Shown here: in pieces, positions 10,643 to 21,292 of the stretch
How the letters are laid out: every line of letters starts with the position of its first letter
Position numbering within the stretch: the stretch's first letter is position 1
Assembly: GCA_009731375.1 (NCBI GenBank)
Contig: BJOX01000082.1
Coordinates: 1,033,444-1,097,443, forward strand
Direction of reading: 5' to 3'
Length of the DNA stretch: 64,000 nucleotides
From: Paulinella micropora
Taxonomy: Eukaryota > Cercozoa > Imbricatea > Euglyphida
Translations under genes and position numbers: made by a program
Notes under the pieces: generated by a model
The model's database searches: none
Seen by the model: the letters and a program-made list of their open reading frames with translations, nothing else
Told to the model about the DNA's origin: nothing

Positions 10643-10714
10643 GCTCGGCGAGCTGGAGTATTTGTCCTCTAACGCTATTGGGCGAAAACTTGTAGTAGCG
10701 GTAGCGACACGGTT
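10643..10714 (-). CDS. Discoidin-like domain exon G1, truncated by gap
   Basis: After acceptor CTGTTAG| (phase 1 in) the frame reads PCRYRYYKFSPNSVRG then ILQLAE and enters the 10633-10642 gap. It is paralogous to G2, so it should end a domain upstream of A2. The A and B exons of that domain were not found. The preceding visible exon (11470-11850) also ends in phase 1. Confidence 0.65.
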
Positions 10715-10813
10715 CTAACAGAGACCAGCATACACAGGAAATAGAAAGCGAGGATACCAAAAATAAATTTCTATCCATCTATTTCTCTATCTACCTATCT
10801 AGCAGTTTGCCAA

Positions 10814-11025
10814 TGCGCGCAGTGATTACGTCGATGTTAAGATAGGCCAACATATCTTGCTCCACAGGCCCGATATTTTCTTTGAATTTTCAACGCCGCA
10901 ACAACAGAGCAAATCAGCGAATCATTGCGTCTGTCACAGAAATTTGCCTATTTTGCTCTAGATCTGGTTTTGAAGCGGGAAAACTCATCGAAAATGGAAA
11001 ACTCACCAAAAAACATGGATAGAGT
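10814..11025 (+). repeat. Dispersed ~200 bp repeat, copy 1
   Basis: It shares long blocks with 12118-12310, including CAACAGAGCAAATCAGCGAA, TCATTGCGTCTGTCACA and TTTTGCTCTAGATCTGGTTT. The two copies lie in introns on either side of exon C. No coding potential is recognised. Confidence 0.75.
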
Positions 11026-11156
11026 GCGTCGTCTTCACTGTGGTCACACTACAATAATAATTGTACTGCACGAGGATGCCGCTCAAATACTGTTATGACC
11101 AAGAAGCGCAAGTAAGCTCAGTCACCGTTTGAGCTTGCTGCATGATGAGAACTATA

Positions 11157-11186
11157 CATCCTATCTATCTATCTATCTATCTATCC

Positions 11187-11260
<74 letters not shown>

Positions 11261-11261
11261 G
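11157..11261. repeat. (TATC)n microsatellite
   Basis: A pure tetranucleotide of about 100 bp followed by A/G-rich sequence to 11460. Confidence 0.95.
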
Positions 11262-11469
11262 ATGCACACGATAAAGAAAGACCGTGGAAAAGAAAGGAAA
11301 AGAAAAGACAAGACTGTGAATAGAACAGAACAGAAAAAGAAAGGGAACAACAGGACATGAAAAGGAAGAAAATGAAAAGAAAAAAACGGAGCATAAAAAA
11401 GGCACAACATGACGGAATTCGAAAATCAAGACCAGAAAATGAAAAAGAAAGCAAAGATAGTGGCTTCAC

Positions 11470-11850
11470 CTGCTTCAACGAATCTGCTCGACGCATTCTG
11501 TAGAAATGCCTTTCGAAGAGGACACGCATCGGACACAACAACCAGTTTATAGATGCCAGGGGCGGTTTGAACGGTTTGGTAGAAACCAAGACCAAGGTTT
11601 GTGTTTGTCCCGCCAACAAAATCGTCGCAATCATTGCTCTGAAATATAAGATTTCCCTCTAGGCTGCTGTCCGTGAAGGTGGTGAACTGGGTGCATCCCG
11701 AGTACGGATGGCATGGCACCAGGCTGTTTGTGTAATAGTTGGGAAAGAAGCCACGCGCATTGTAGCTTGAGCAATAGGTGATGGTTGGGTCGGTGAAATT
11801 GATCAAGCCAGGAAAGTCAAAGAGATAGTTGCCGTAAGATAGCTTTGGAC
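11470..11850 (-). CDS. Large exon C of the extracellular gene
   Basis: The exon is 381 nt, phase 1 in and phase 1 out, between GTGTGCAG| and GAAGCAG|GTGAAG. It encodes 126 residues including LSYGNYLFDFPGLINFTDP, CSSYNARGFFPNYYTN, LVPCHPYSGCTQF and YKLVVVSDACPLRKAF. It has six Cys and three N-x-S/T sites (NFT, NLS-like and NAS), which fits a secreted or surface protein. I do not recognise the domain. It lies between the Cys-rich exon D and exon G1, with matching phases. Confidence 0.65.
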
Positions 11851-12117
11851 CTGCACACATTCAGCGCAAGCATCACAAGTGATTCCTTATAATTTGACAA
11901 AATTTTAGCCGTAATTTTCGAGAAAATTGGCAAAAAATAGACTGTTATGCTGAGCGTTTGTCTTGTGAATATCAAATCCTTGGACGTCATTTCATCCGCG
12001 TGCTCATAGCACGACTTGCACACACACCTGTCGACGTGGCTCGGCTGTCTGTTCTACCCATAGAACTTTGGAAAAAATAAGCTAACAAACAAGCAAACAA
12101 ACACCGACTAGCAGCAG

Positions 12118-12310
12118 TGGGCGCGCAGTGACCAGGTCATAAAATAGGCCAACATGGGTCGCCTTACAGACCCGACAACAGAGCAAATCAGCGAATCATT
12201 GCGTCTGTCACATAACTTGTGCCAATTTTGCTCTAGATCTGGTTTTTATGAAGCGGGGAAAACTCATCGAAAATTAAAATGGAAAAATCACCAAAAAAAT
12301 ATCGATAGAT
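12118..12310 (+). repeat. Dispersed ~200 bp repeat, copy 2
   Basis: Paired with 10814-11025 (shared AATCAGCGAATCATTGCGTC and GAAAACTCATCGAAAAT). It is followed by a repeat D copy. Confidence 0.75.
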
Positions 12311-12324
12311 CTACTAGCTATCAT

Positions 12325-12505
12325 GTGCGTAGTCAATCATTTGCAGTTGATTCCCTGCCAGGTACCCGACACGCCGAGCAGGTAGCTACTCAGAGATGGA
12401 CAGAGTCACTCTTCCCTCCACAACATTCACTGTTATTGGGTGAGGGATGGAGGCACGTGGCCCTTGGGCTCGGCAATAAGAAATCAATAAAGTACTCTAT
12501 TGTCA
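12325..12505 (+). repeat. Repeat D, truncated copy, with trinucleotide tail
   Basis: It shares AGTCAATCATTTGCAGTTGA-like sequence, GGTACCCGACAC and GAGTCACTCTTCCCTCC with 24735-24930. The 3' end reads GGATGGAGGCACGTGGCCC then GGGCTCGGCAATAAG, followed by (ACT)n/(ATT)n to 12864. It carries the shared LINE/SINE tail motif. Confidence 0.7.
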
Positions 12506-12696
12506 CTACTACTACTACTACTACTACTATTGCTACTACCACCACTACTACTACTACTACTGCTACTACTACTACTACTGCCATTACTACTACTATTACT
12601 AATTTACTATTACTATTACTGTTACTATTACTATTACTATTACTATTACTATTACTATTACTATTACTATTACTATTAGCAATATATTACGATTAA

Positions 12697-12781
<85 letters not shown>

Positions 12782-12796
12782 CACTATTATCATTAC

Positions 12797-12863
<67 letters not shown>

Positions 12864-12864
12864 T
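12506..12864. repeat. (ACT)n and (ATT)n microsatellite
   Basis: Trinucleotide tract of about 360 bp, changing from ACT to ATT units. It ends at the start of a SINE. Confidence 0.95.
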
Positions 12865-12865
12865 T

Positions 12866-13096
12866 GGACACCGTGATAGCCCAGTGGTCAAGTTCTACCA
12901 TCTGGACCCTGTCGCCAGTTCGATTCCCGTCGGTGCCACCAGTATTTTCATTGAACATACCGGCCCGTCTGGAAGCGTTGGAACTGCCCGTGCGGGGGTG
13001 TCATTAGAGCCTATCGTCAATTCTTCGTACTCCCCTCACGGGTGAGACGATGGAGGCGCATGTGCAGATTTGCATCAGCCATTGACAGAGAAGCAC
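12866..13096 (+). mobile_element. tRNA-headed SINE with (ATT)n tail
   Basis: It starts GGACACCGTGATAGCCCAGT. The A box (TAGCCCAGTGG) and B box (GTTCGATTCC) are intact. The body includes ACCAGTATTTTCATTGAACA and ends CATCAGCCATTGACAGAGAA then GCAC. The tail is (ATT)n (13097-13136). It begins directly at the end of an upstream (ATT)n tract. Confidence 0.9.
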
Positions 13097-13136
<40 letters not shown>

Positions 13137-13139
<3 letters not shown>

Positions 13140-13548
13140 CCCAGTGGCCTCAAGGCGTTAAACTGTGACGCCAACTCATAACCCTTTGGTGGTAGATGCT
13201 GGGGAGGAGGGTCGTTGCGCGCGTAAAAGATCTTAAACTCCGCATATGCTGGTTGATAGCCCAGGACCCAGCAGACACCAGATTGTTATGGGTGGGGTTT
13301 CGAGGCAGCTCTAGCAACCGCGCTTGGTGTATGCACTTGCACATTCGGTGACGTCTTGCAAGAGGTTGCTGGGACTGCGGAATAACCTCGGCTTAGTGCA
13401 GTCTTGCCCTCAGGAGCTCCATCGGTGGCCCCGATCATCAGGCGAGAGACTGACACGGGGGGGTGGAGGACCTCGAACAAGGGTATTGGAGGCTTATGTC
13501 CGTTGAGGATATGCCATTAGCTGCATCAGTACGCCTCAGATATAGTAA
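13137..13548 (+). repeat. Repeat B with short TTA tail
   Basis: It starts CAGCCCAGTGGCCTCAAGGC and ends CCTCAGATATAGTA. It is near-identical to copies at 42052 and 48396. It carries the tail motif ATTGGAGGCTTATGTCCG. It sits between two SINEs, separated by TTA tracts. Confidence 0.88.
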
Positions 13549-13559
13549 ATATTATGATG

Positions 13560-13589
<30 letters not shown>

Positions 13590-13590
<1 letters not shown>

Positions 13591-13814
13591 GTGATAGCCC
13601 AGTGGTCAAGTAATACCATCTGGGTCCTGTCGCCAGTTCGATTCCCGTCGGTGCCACCAGTATTTTCATTGAACATACCGCTCCGTCTGGACCAGTATTT
13701 TCATTGAACATACCGGTCCGTCTGGAAGTGTTGGTCAATTCTTCGTACTCCCCTCACGGGTGAGACGATGGAGGCGCATGTGCAGAAATGCATCAGCCAT
13801 TGACAGAGAAGCAC
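13590..13814 (+). mobile_element. tRNA-headed SINE, subfamily with internal duplication
   Basis: The head begins at GTGATAGCCC. The segment ACCAGTATTTTCATTGAACA plus TACCG..CCGTCTGG is present twice in tandem (about 13655-13728), while part of the body after GTGTTGG is deleted. The same duplication occurs in the minus-strand copy at 27885-28137, which defines a subfamily. The tail is (ATT)n. Confidence 0.88.
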
Positions 13815-13879
<65 letters not shown>

Positions 13880-14052
13880 GGGAGTACATAGCCAATAGTC
13901 CCTTTCAACGGGCTGATTGGTGTAAAGTTCCTAGAGAAATGATCTATGCCGTCACTTCCTTTATTCCACCGATTGGTGTGGAGACTTTCCTTATGGAATG
14001 GAGGAATGGATGCGCATGGCCTTTTGGCTCAGCAATTGGCAGGAGATACATT
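13880..14052 (+). repeat. Repeat C with (ATT)n tail
   Basis: It starts GGGAGTACATAGCC and ends GGCTCAGCAATTGGCAGGAG then ATACA. It is near-identical to 42913-43086. The 3' 50 bp is alignable with the SINE tail (ATGGAGG, CATGG, CAGCAATTG.CAG). The (ATT)n tail runs to about 14140. Confidence 0.85.
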
Positions 14053-14073
14053 ATTATTATTATTATTATTAAA

Positions 14074-14135
<62 letters not shown>

Positions 14136-14224
14136 CATTATCCCAGAAAGGTGTTGGGAGTAGGGGTGCGGGTTCTAGGGGGAGAGGGAATAGGAAGTCG
14201 CAAATGCGCACCCGCACATCAATT

Positions 14225-14948
14225 AATCATGGTTTTTGGTAAGTAGGAGGATTTGGGAGCTCATACTTGCAGGGTGCTTTTATCCAGACTCGATGTTGAT
14301 GCTGAAACGCTATTTTTCAAATTTGCGTTAGGGGAGTGTCCTGAATGCCCAAATTCATTTTTAAAAAAAAAAGTAAAAAAAAAAAAAAAAGATAAAAAAA
14401 ATAGTATTTTTCGAAACTAGACCGAGTTTCAAGCAAGAAAAAAAAACCTTGTGTTTTTTTTCTTCTATTCTTTTTTTTTTGGCTTTTTGGATTTCGGGAA
14501 CCAGGAGTGGTTGGGTGCTCATACTTGCAGGATATCAAGCCCCAGGGTCATTTTCGATGTTTTTATGTTTTTATGTTTTTTTTTTTTTTTTTTTTTTTTT
14601 TTTTGAATTNNNNNNNNNNTTTTTGGAATTCATGCAAATATTTGCGTTAGGGAAGTATTGTGAAAACGCCGAAATTTCTCTTGGTTTGGCAGTCTTGCCG
14701 GCACCTCTCCCCGCAAGATGCGTACCCTGTCGAATGGAATGGGAGTGTCCGGGGGGGGCCTCCTTCCAGGAACCACAGCCCCGCAATATGTGTACCCCAA
14801 GCAAATCTGCCTGCTTTTGGTAAATTTTGGATTTAGGCATTCAGGACAAACGCCTAATGCAACTAGTTTTAAATTTTGATTTTTTGTTTTAGTTTTTGTT
14901 TTGAGTAACTGTAAACCGAATTCCAAGCAACAACAACAACAACAACAG

Positions 14949-14998
<50 letters not shown>

Positions 14999-15190
14999 NN
15001 NNNNNNNNCACCGTTTGTGTGTGTGTGTGTGTGTTTGTCTGTCTGTGTTTTCGCTTTTCTCGATTGCGGGAACCAGGAGGAGTTGGGGCTCATACTTGCA
15101 GGATGTCAAGCCCCAGGGTCATTGTCAATGTTTACATGGTTTTTTTGGAATTCATGCAAATATTTACTTGCTTCAAATCTCACGTTGCGA
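14225..15190 (+). repeat. Family G repeat cluster with homopolymers and gaps
   Basis: Modules containing GGGAACCAGGAG, GGGGCTCATACTTGCAGGAT, GTCAAGCCCCAGGGTCATT and GGAATTCATGCAAATATTTG occur near 14225-14350, 14487-14660 and 15060-15190. A complementary module (CCCCGCAATATGTGTACCCC, GGCATTCAGGACAAACGCC) lies at 14760-14860. They are separated by A/T homopolymers and by gaps at 14610-14619 and 14999-15008. No gene is recognised. Confidence 0.75.
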
Positions 15191-15494
15191 TGCGGTCAGA
15201 CTGTGACAAGCCAGAAACATCTCTATCAAACTATCTCTTTCTCTCCGTCTGTCTCTCTCTCTATATATGTATTTAAGACGAATGAAACAATACATAAATA
15301 AAGGCTCTCCTGGAGGGTCAGAGGTACATTAAAACCGCATCGAAACAGTACACACATGTATATATTTACATATGCATACTTCATATTGCCTTTATAAAAA
15401 ACTCTTATGTACATATACAAAAAATGCAAATAGATAGGTAACGGTTACAATTACATTATATATACACAGTAAAAAAAAAAAAAAATTAAAAAAG

Positions 15495-15528
15495 GAAAAA
15501 AAAAGGAGAGCGAGAGAGAGAGAGAGAT

Positions 15529-15589
<61 letters not shown>

Positions 15590-15730
15590 CACACTTTCCA
15601 CAACATAGAAAGATTGATTTAAATCATAAAATTGAAAGAAAGAAAAATACTGCTACCTCTTCCTCCCCCCCCCTCCCCTCTCTCTCTCTGTCTCTATCCA
15701 CCTCTATCTTCTCATCTTCTCTCTCTCTCA

Positions 15731-15763
<33 letters not shown>

Positions 15764-15778
15764 TCTTTCTCTCTCTGC
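15495..15778. repeat. (AG)n and (CT)n microsatellites
   Basis: Two opposite dinucleotide tracts (15505-15592 AG, 15675-15778 CT) in the intron beside exon D. 15190-15495 holds nothing recognised. Confidence 0.92.
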
Positions 15779-15789
15779 TGAGCATGTAC

Positions 15790-15900
15790 CGCATTTGTAT
15801 TGCGTAACGCCTGCGCTCACTTGAATAACGTTACATTTGCCGGAACAGCACACATTGTCATTTCCAGCGCAACCATTGTAGCCATCTTTTTGGCAATTTG
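15790..15900 (-). CDS. Cys-rich exon D (knottin-like spacing)
   Basis: The exon is 111 nt, phase 1 in and phase 1 out, between CTTCTTAG| and TGCG|GTACAT. It encodes NCQKDGYNGCAGNDNVCCSG, then KCNVIQ and YKC. The Cys pattern C-x6-C-x5-CC-x3-C-x13-C resembles small disulfide-rich knottin-type modules of extracellular proteins. Exon E at 18631-18720 has almost the same spacing and the same phases, so the two look like duplicated cassette exons. The purine (GAA/GGA)n tract at 15918-16085 lies just upstream of the acceptor. Confidence 0.65.
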
Positions 15901-15917
15901 CTAAGAAGAGAAGAAAC

Positions 15918-16085
15918 GAGGGGGAAGAACAAGAAGAAGAAGAGGAGGAGAAAGATGAAGAAGAAGAAAAGGAGGAGGGGGAGGAGGAGGAGGAGGAAGA
16001 GGAGGAGGAGGAGGAAGAAGAAGAAGAAGAAGAAGAAGAAGAAGAAGAAGAAGGAGAAGGAGAGGAAGAGGAGGACGAGGAGAAT
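15918..16085 (+). repeat. (GAA)n/(GGA)n purine tract
   Basis: An imperfect trinucleotide tract. On the minus strand it is a long pyrimidine tract ending just before the acceptor of exon D. Confidence 0.92.
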
Positions 16086-16385
16086 GCAAGACGGCAGGGA
16101 GAAAAGGAAGACGACAGGCATGGCATAAGAGGATGAGGTATACGTATGTAAGAATAAATTAAATATGTACATTTATTATACATGAAAGTCAGCATTTATC
16201 GCTTGCAGTTCACTGACTTACCTCCATAGACTGACCTCCATCTGACAGCCAAGCTTAAGTCTGCGGATATTTTTATGATAGGACATAACAGTTAGATGAG
16301 TTACGTTTTGTATAAATCATGTGAAGTACATAAGCATGTCACTCAAAATAAATAAAATAAATAAATATATAAATAATATATAAAT

Positions 16386-16392
16386 GAAGCAA

Positions 16393-16452
<60 letters not shown>

Positions 16453-16486
16453 ATAAGCTATACGTATTTTATATATAGCTGATATA

Positions 16487-16563
<77 letters not shown>

Positions 16564-16594
16564 CATTAACTAACTATCTATCTATCTATCTATA

Positions 16595-16656
<62 letters not shown>

Positions 16657-16686
16657 CCTGTCTATCTACCTACCTATCCATCTATG

Positions 16687-16773
<87 letters not shown>
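16386..16773. repeat. (AAAT)n then (TATC)n microsatellite
   Basis: AAAT units (16386-16450), then about 285 bp of TATC units, ending at repeat E. 16090-16385 holds no recognised gene. Confidence 0.95.
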
Positions 16774-16774
<1 letters not shown>

Positions 16775-17112
16775 CTGTTCCCTGAGGGTGCCCTTTCTCG
16801 CTTGTTGAGCCCGGAATAAAACCCACAGTGCTCTGTCTATGCTAGACTGTCATCACAGTCTCGAAACTCCATCTGCTTACTGGGTCCTCTGTAATGGAGG
16901 TGGGAGCTCGTTCTGCAAGGGGCGCTTATGGAACGAGCCCTGGCCCCGCCTGGTACTAGAAAGGTTTGAGCTCTCGCTGAGACATGCTGTCGAGAGAACT
17001 CTTCTGGTGCAAACATCACGGCTGAGCTGGGCATCGGATAAATCCTTTGCCCACAGACTTCCTTGGTTGACGAAATCAGAAGCTCATTTTTTTTTACATT
17101 AGTCGATATCTC

Positions 17113-17113
<1 letters not shown>
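16774..17113 (+). repeat. Repeat E, 5'-truncated copy, with (TATC)n tail
   Basis: It shares CCTGTTCCCT.AGGGTGCCC, TTGAGCCCGGAATAAAACCC and GGAGGTGGGAGCTCGTTCTG with copies at 30457 and 31093. It ends CTTCCTTGGTTGACGAAATC then ATATCTCATC and a (TATC)n tract of almost 490 bp (17114-17601). The 5' 90 bp of the other copies are absent. No ORF is seen. It is probably a SINE-like or satellite-linked element. Confidence 0.8.
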
Positions 17114-17602
<489 letters not shown>

Positions 17603-17764
17603 TGTGGCAACACAAAAACAAGCTAAACAAAACAAAATAAAGCAAGTAAACACATAAACAAACAAACACACACACGCACATGAGAGGAAAAAAAAAAAAG
17701 AGAAAAAAAAAGGAAGTCTGAGAAGAGGAAGAAAAGGACAAGGAATAGGAGGAGAAGGAAGAAG

Positions 17765-17891
17765 CAGAAGTAGTAGCAGTGGTCGTAGTAATAGTAATAG
17801 TAGTAGTAGTAGAGATAGCAATAGCAGTAAAAACAAAGAGTTAAAGAAGACGAAGAAGACGAAGAAGAAGAAGAAGAAGAAGAAGAAGAAG

Positions 17892-17923
<32 letters not shown>

Positions 17924-17949
17924 GAAGTAGTAGTAGTAGTAGTAGTAGC

Positions 17950-17988
<39 letters not shown>

Positions 17989-18075
17989 CGTAGTAGTGGT
18001 AGTAGTTGTAGCAAAGGTTGAGTAGGAAAAGAGAAGAGAAGAAAAAGAACAGGGAGATGCAGTAGTAGTAGCAGC

Positions 18076-18118
<43 letters not shown>

Positions 18119-18130
18119 ATAGTAGTAGTG

Positions 18131-18161
<31 letters not shown>

Positions 18162-18320
18162 TAGTAGTAGTAGCAGTAGTAGTGGTAGTAGTAGTAGTAG
18201 TAGTACTACTACTACTACTACTAGAAAAAGGAGAAGAAGAAGAAGAAGAAGAAGAAGAAGAAGAAGAAGAAGAAGAAGAAGAAGAAGAAGAACAAGAACA
18301 AGAATAACAAGAAGAAGAAG

Positions 18321-18392
<72 letters not shown>

Positions 18393-18590
18393 AAGAAGAA
18401 GAAGAAGAAGAAGAAGAAGAAGAAGAAGAAGAAGAAGAAAAAGGAAGAAGAATAAAGAACAAGAAGAAGAAGAAGAAGAAGAAGAAGAAGAAGAAGAAGA
18501 AGAAGAAGAAGAAGAAGAAGAAGAAGAAGAAGAAGGAGGATGAGGAGGAGGAGGAGGAGGAGGAGGAGAAGGAGAAGGAGAAGAATCCCG
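17765..18590. repeat. Mosaic (AAG)n/(AGT)n trinucleotide tract
   Basis: About 800 bp alternating between AAG, AGT and ACT units, ending in GGA units. Long polySer, polyThr and polyLeu ORFs here are artefacts of the repeat. 17896 onward is part of the duplicated 2.6 kb segment. Confidence 0.95.
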
Positions 18591-18630
18591 TACTAGTAAC
18601 CCGTAAAAAGAAGAAAGAAAAAGTGGAGAC

Positions 18631-18720
18631 CGCACACGTTGGGGCTGCGGTAAAAGTTACACTTCAAATCCCCACAACACTCATCGTGGGAGGTGCAATT
18701 TCTACCTTCATCCTTACAAC
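18631..18720 (-). CDS. Cys-rich exon E (knottin-like spacing)
   Basis: The exon is 90 nt, phase 1 in and phase 1 out, between CTGTTCAG| and GTGCG|GTCTCC. It encodes CKDEGRNCTSHDECCGDLKC then NFYRSPNVC, Cys pattern C-x6-C-x5-CC-x4-C-x8-C. It is homologous in spacing to exon D, and E joins D in phase. It has a potential N-glycosylation site (NCT). An identical copy lies at 21293-21382. Confidence 0.65.
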
Positions 18721-18773
18721 CTGAACAGACGCACAAAGAGAAAAAAAATGTATCTATATATCTAACTACCTAT

Positions 18774-18792
18774 CTATCTATCTATCGATCTA

Positions 18793-18860
<68 letters not shown>
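18774..18860. repeat. (TATC)n microsatellite between exons F and E
   Basis: It is flanked on both sides by a CTGAACRGACGCAC word (18721-18734 and 18861-18874). Confidence 0.92.
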
Positions 18861-18862
<2 letters not shown>

Positions 18863-18874
18863 GAACGGACGCAC

Positions 18875-18999
18875 TAGTCCTTGAATACAACGAGCCAGGA
18901 CTTTAAGCGTTTCGATTTCAACGGATTCTTGCGTCCCAAACGTACGTTGCAGCTCGTCCGATGTTAGAAAGCTGTTGCAGAAAGCTTCCATACAGGCTA
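18875..18999 (-). CDS. Exon F, putative
   Basis: After acceptor CTCTTGCAG| the frame (phase 1) reads ACMEAFCNSFLTSDELQR, then TFGTQESVEIETLKVLARC. It is helical-looking with three Cys. The best donor (CTA|GTGCGT) leaves phase 0, which does not fit exon E. A weaker site four bases on (GTGC|GTCCGT) would fit. The TATC microsatellite lies in the short intron towards E, and the E acceptor context CTGAACRGACGCAC is duplicated on both sides of it. An identical copy lies at 21537-21661. Confidence 0.5.
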
Positions 19000-19403
19000 C
19001 TGCAAGAGTAAGAACGATATTAAGAAGCATAGACTGAGAACGAAACGATCGAAGTCGTTGCTTGCTTATGGTACTTAAAAACTAGAACTTCTCCAGGTCT
19101 TTAGTGCATGGATGGTGACTTCAAGCGCTCCGTTCCCATCTCGCCCTGGTGTTTGGAACGTATCACTGTCATGGATCTGTCTGTTTTGTTTTCGTTTGTT
19201 GCTTGTTGTTGTCCTTGCTGTTGTTGCTGTTGCTCCCGTTGCCGTCGATGTTTGTGTGTTGCCTTGTTGTAGCTGCTGTTGTTCTATGTTAGCTATTGTT
19301 CTATGTTATTGTCGTTTTTTAAGCTCTCGACCAGGTCTTTCACCAGCCAAAAACAGTCAACAGCATTTAAGCAGTATTGGCCACTGAGGACGCCTTTAGA
19401 AAT

Positions 19404-19735
19404 TGCTAGTTCTTAAGTACAACAAGGAATGACTTCAACCGCTTCTTTCTCAAACATGCTCTTCCTTACCACTTTTGCAGTAGCTCGTTTGAAAGTTCGG
19501 AGACTCATAAAGAGCATTCTTGTGAGCCATGGCACAGGTTCGGGACCACGAGACAAGATCACAAGATATCTTTTTTTAATCCCGTTTAATCAAGATATAT
19601 ATCCCGGTCTAGATTTAAGGGGTTTTGAGATTAATATCTTGTAATCTTGTCTCGCTGTGGACTCAAACCTCCAATGAGAGCGAAGCGTTTGAAATCGTTT
19701 CTTGTTGTACTTAATAACTATGAACCTCTCCTGTC
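19404..19735. mobile_element. Family F TIR element (MITE-like), with nested hairpin
   Basis: The left end (CTAGTTCTTAAGTACAACAA then TGACTTCAACCGCTTCTTTCTCA) is inverted at the right end (GAGAGCGAAGCGTTTGAAAT, TTGTACTTAATAACTA). The inner part carries the family core GTAGCTCGTTTGAAAG and CCATGGCACAGGTTCGGGAC. A second inverted repeat (CGAGACAAGAT.ACAAGATAT, 19550-19660) is nested inside. There is no transposase ORF. Confidence 0.75.
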
Positions 19736-19965
19736 AAAAGTTTGCTGTTTAATATTGAAGTAAAATAAGCATGGACGATGTAGAATATTACATATGACAT
19801 TTATCATTATTTTTTTGTTTACACAGATAATATTGTACATATATGTTTCAATTCAAAGTTTATATACATATGTATGGATGGTATATAACTTGTGCGTATG
19901 TAGTATGTATGTATGTGTACGTGTATGTATGTATGTATACATATAAGTTGTGCGCATGTGATATG

Positions 19966-20235
19966 TGTGACACTGTCTGGGTTAGGTGTCTCCGGAGCCG
20001 TCCATCGAATGCATACAACATCGTCATGACAAGTTCCTAGTTCTTAAGTAACATAAGCGATTACTTCAAGCGCTTTGTTCTCAGTCCATGCTCACCACCA
20101 TGTGACACTGTCTGGGTTAGGTGTCTCCGGAGCCGTCCATCGAATGCATACAACATCGTCATGACAAGTTCCTAGTTCTTAAGTAACATAAGCGATTACT
20201 TCAAGCGCTTTGTTCTCAGTCCATGCTCACCACCA
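19966..20235 (+). repeat. 135-bp tandem duplication
   Basis: The block starting CACTGTCTGGGTTAGGTGTC occurs at about 19971 and again at 20106 with identical sequence. It includes the left end of a family F element. Confidence 0.88.
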
Positions 20236-20376
20236 TGGCCACCATTTTTGCAGTAGCTCATTTGAAGAGTCTCACCAGGAGCTTTCCAATAAGCTATGGC
20301 ACAGGTTCGGGACGCCAAGAACAGTTGAGAGCCAAGCGCTTGAAGTCAATGCTCGGAGTTTTTAAGAACTGGCAAC
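20168..20376. mobile_element. Family F TIR element (MITE-like)
   Basis: The left end GTTCCTAGTTCTTAAGTAAC plus TTACTTCAAGCGCTTTGTTCTC pairs with the right end GAGAGCCAAGCGCTTGAAGT plus TTTTTAAGAACTGGCAAC. The core has GGAGCTTTCCAATAAGCTAT and GGCACAGGTTCGGGACGCC. Related or decayed copies lie near 19025-19150, 29290-29680, 30205-30350, 45290-45420, 45570-45720, 47950-48170, 50865-51010 and 53790-54300. Confidence 0.78.
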
Positions 20377-20611
20377 TTCTCGCAACTTACGCGCTGACAA
20401 AATGTGCCTTAGACGAGTCGCTTGGCCATAATTGGCTAATATCCGCTGTTACATACCTTTTGCTTTGCCACCCCCCCCCCCCCCCCCCCCCCCNNNNNNN
20501 NNNNNNNNNNNNNNNNNNNNNNNNNNNNNNNNNNNNNNNNNNNNNNNNNNNNNNNNNAGAAGAAGAAGAAGAAGAAGAAGAAGTAGAAGTAGTAGTAGTA
20601 GTAGTAGTAGC

Positions 20612-20650
<39 letters not shown>

Positions 20651-20737
20651 CGTAGTAGTGGTAGTAGTTGTAGCAAAGGTTGAGTAGGAAAAGAGAAGAG
20701 AAGAAAAAGAACAGGGAGATGCAGTAGTAGTAGCAGC

Positions 20738-20780
<43 letters not shown>

Positions 20781-20792
20781 ATAGTAGTAGTG

Positions 20793-20823
<31 letters not shown>

Positions 20824-20982
20824 TAGTAGTAGTAGCAGTAGTAGTGGTAGTAGTAGTAGTAGTAGTACTACTACTACTACTACTAGAAAAAGGAGAAGAA
20901 GAAGAAGAAGAAGAAGAAGAAGAAGAAGAAGAAGAAGAAGAAGAAGAAGAAGAACAAGAACAAGAATAACAAGAAGAAGAAG

Positions 20983-21054
<72 letters not shown>

Positions 21055-21292
21055 AAGAAGAAGAAGAAGAAGAAGAAGAAGAAGAAGAAGAAGAAGAAGA
21101 AAAAGGAAGAAGAATAAAGAACAAGAAGAAGAAGAAGAAGAAGAAGAAGAAGAAGAAGAAGAAGAAGAAGAAGAAGAAGAAGAAGAAGAAGAAGAAGGAG
21201 GATGAGGAGGAGGAGGAGGAGGAGGAGGAGAAGGAGAAGGAGAAGAATCCCGTACTAGTAACCCGTAAAAAGAAGAAAGAAAAAGTGGAGAC

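Larger units (their letters stand above)
17896..20480. repeat. Duplicated 2.6 kb segment, copy 1
   Basis: The whole segment recurs at 20558-23142 with a constant offset of 2,662. I noticed no base differences. It contains part of the trinucleotide tract, exons E and F, a TATC tract, family F elements and a 135-bp tandem duplication. Both copies end in a C run followed by N. It may be real or an unmerged contig overlap. Confidence 0.9.

Noticed and set aside
12866-12945. Functional tRNA gene in the SINE head
   Set aside because: A and B boxes are present, but the sequence recurs as the head of a dispersed repeat and I cannot fold a proper acceptor stem or anticodon arm.
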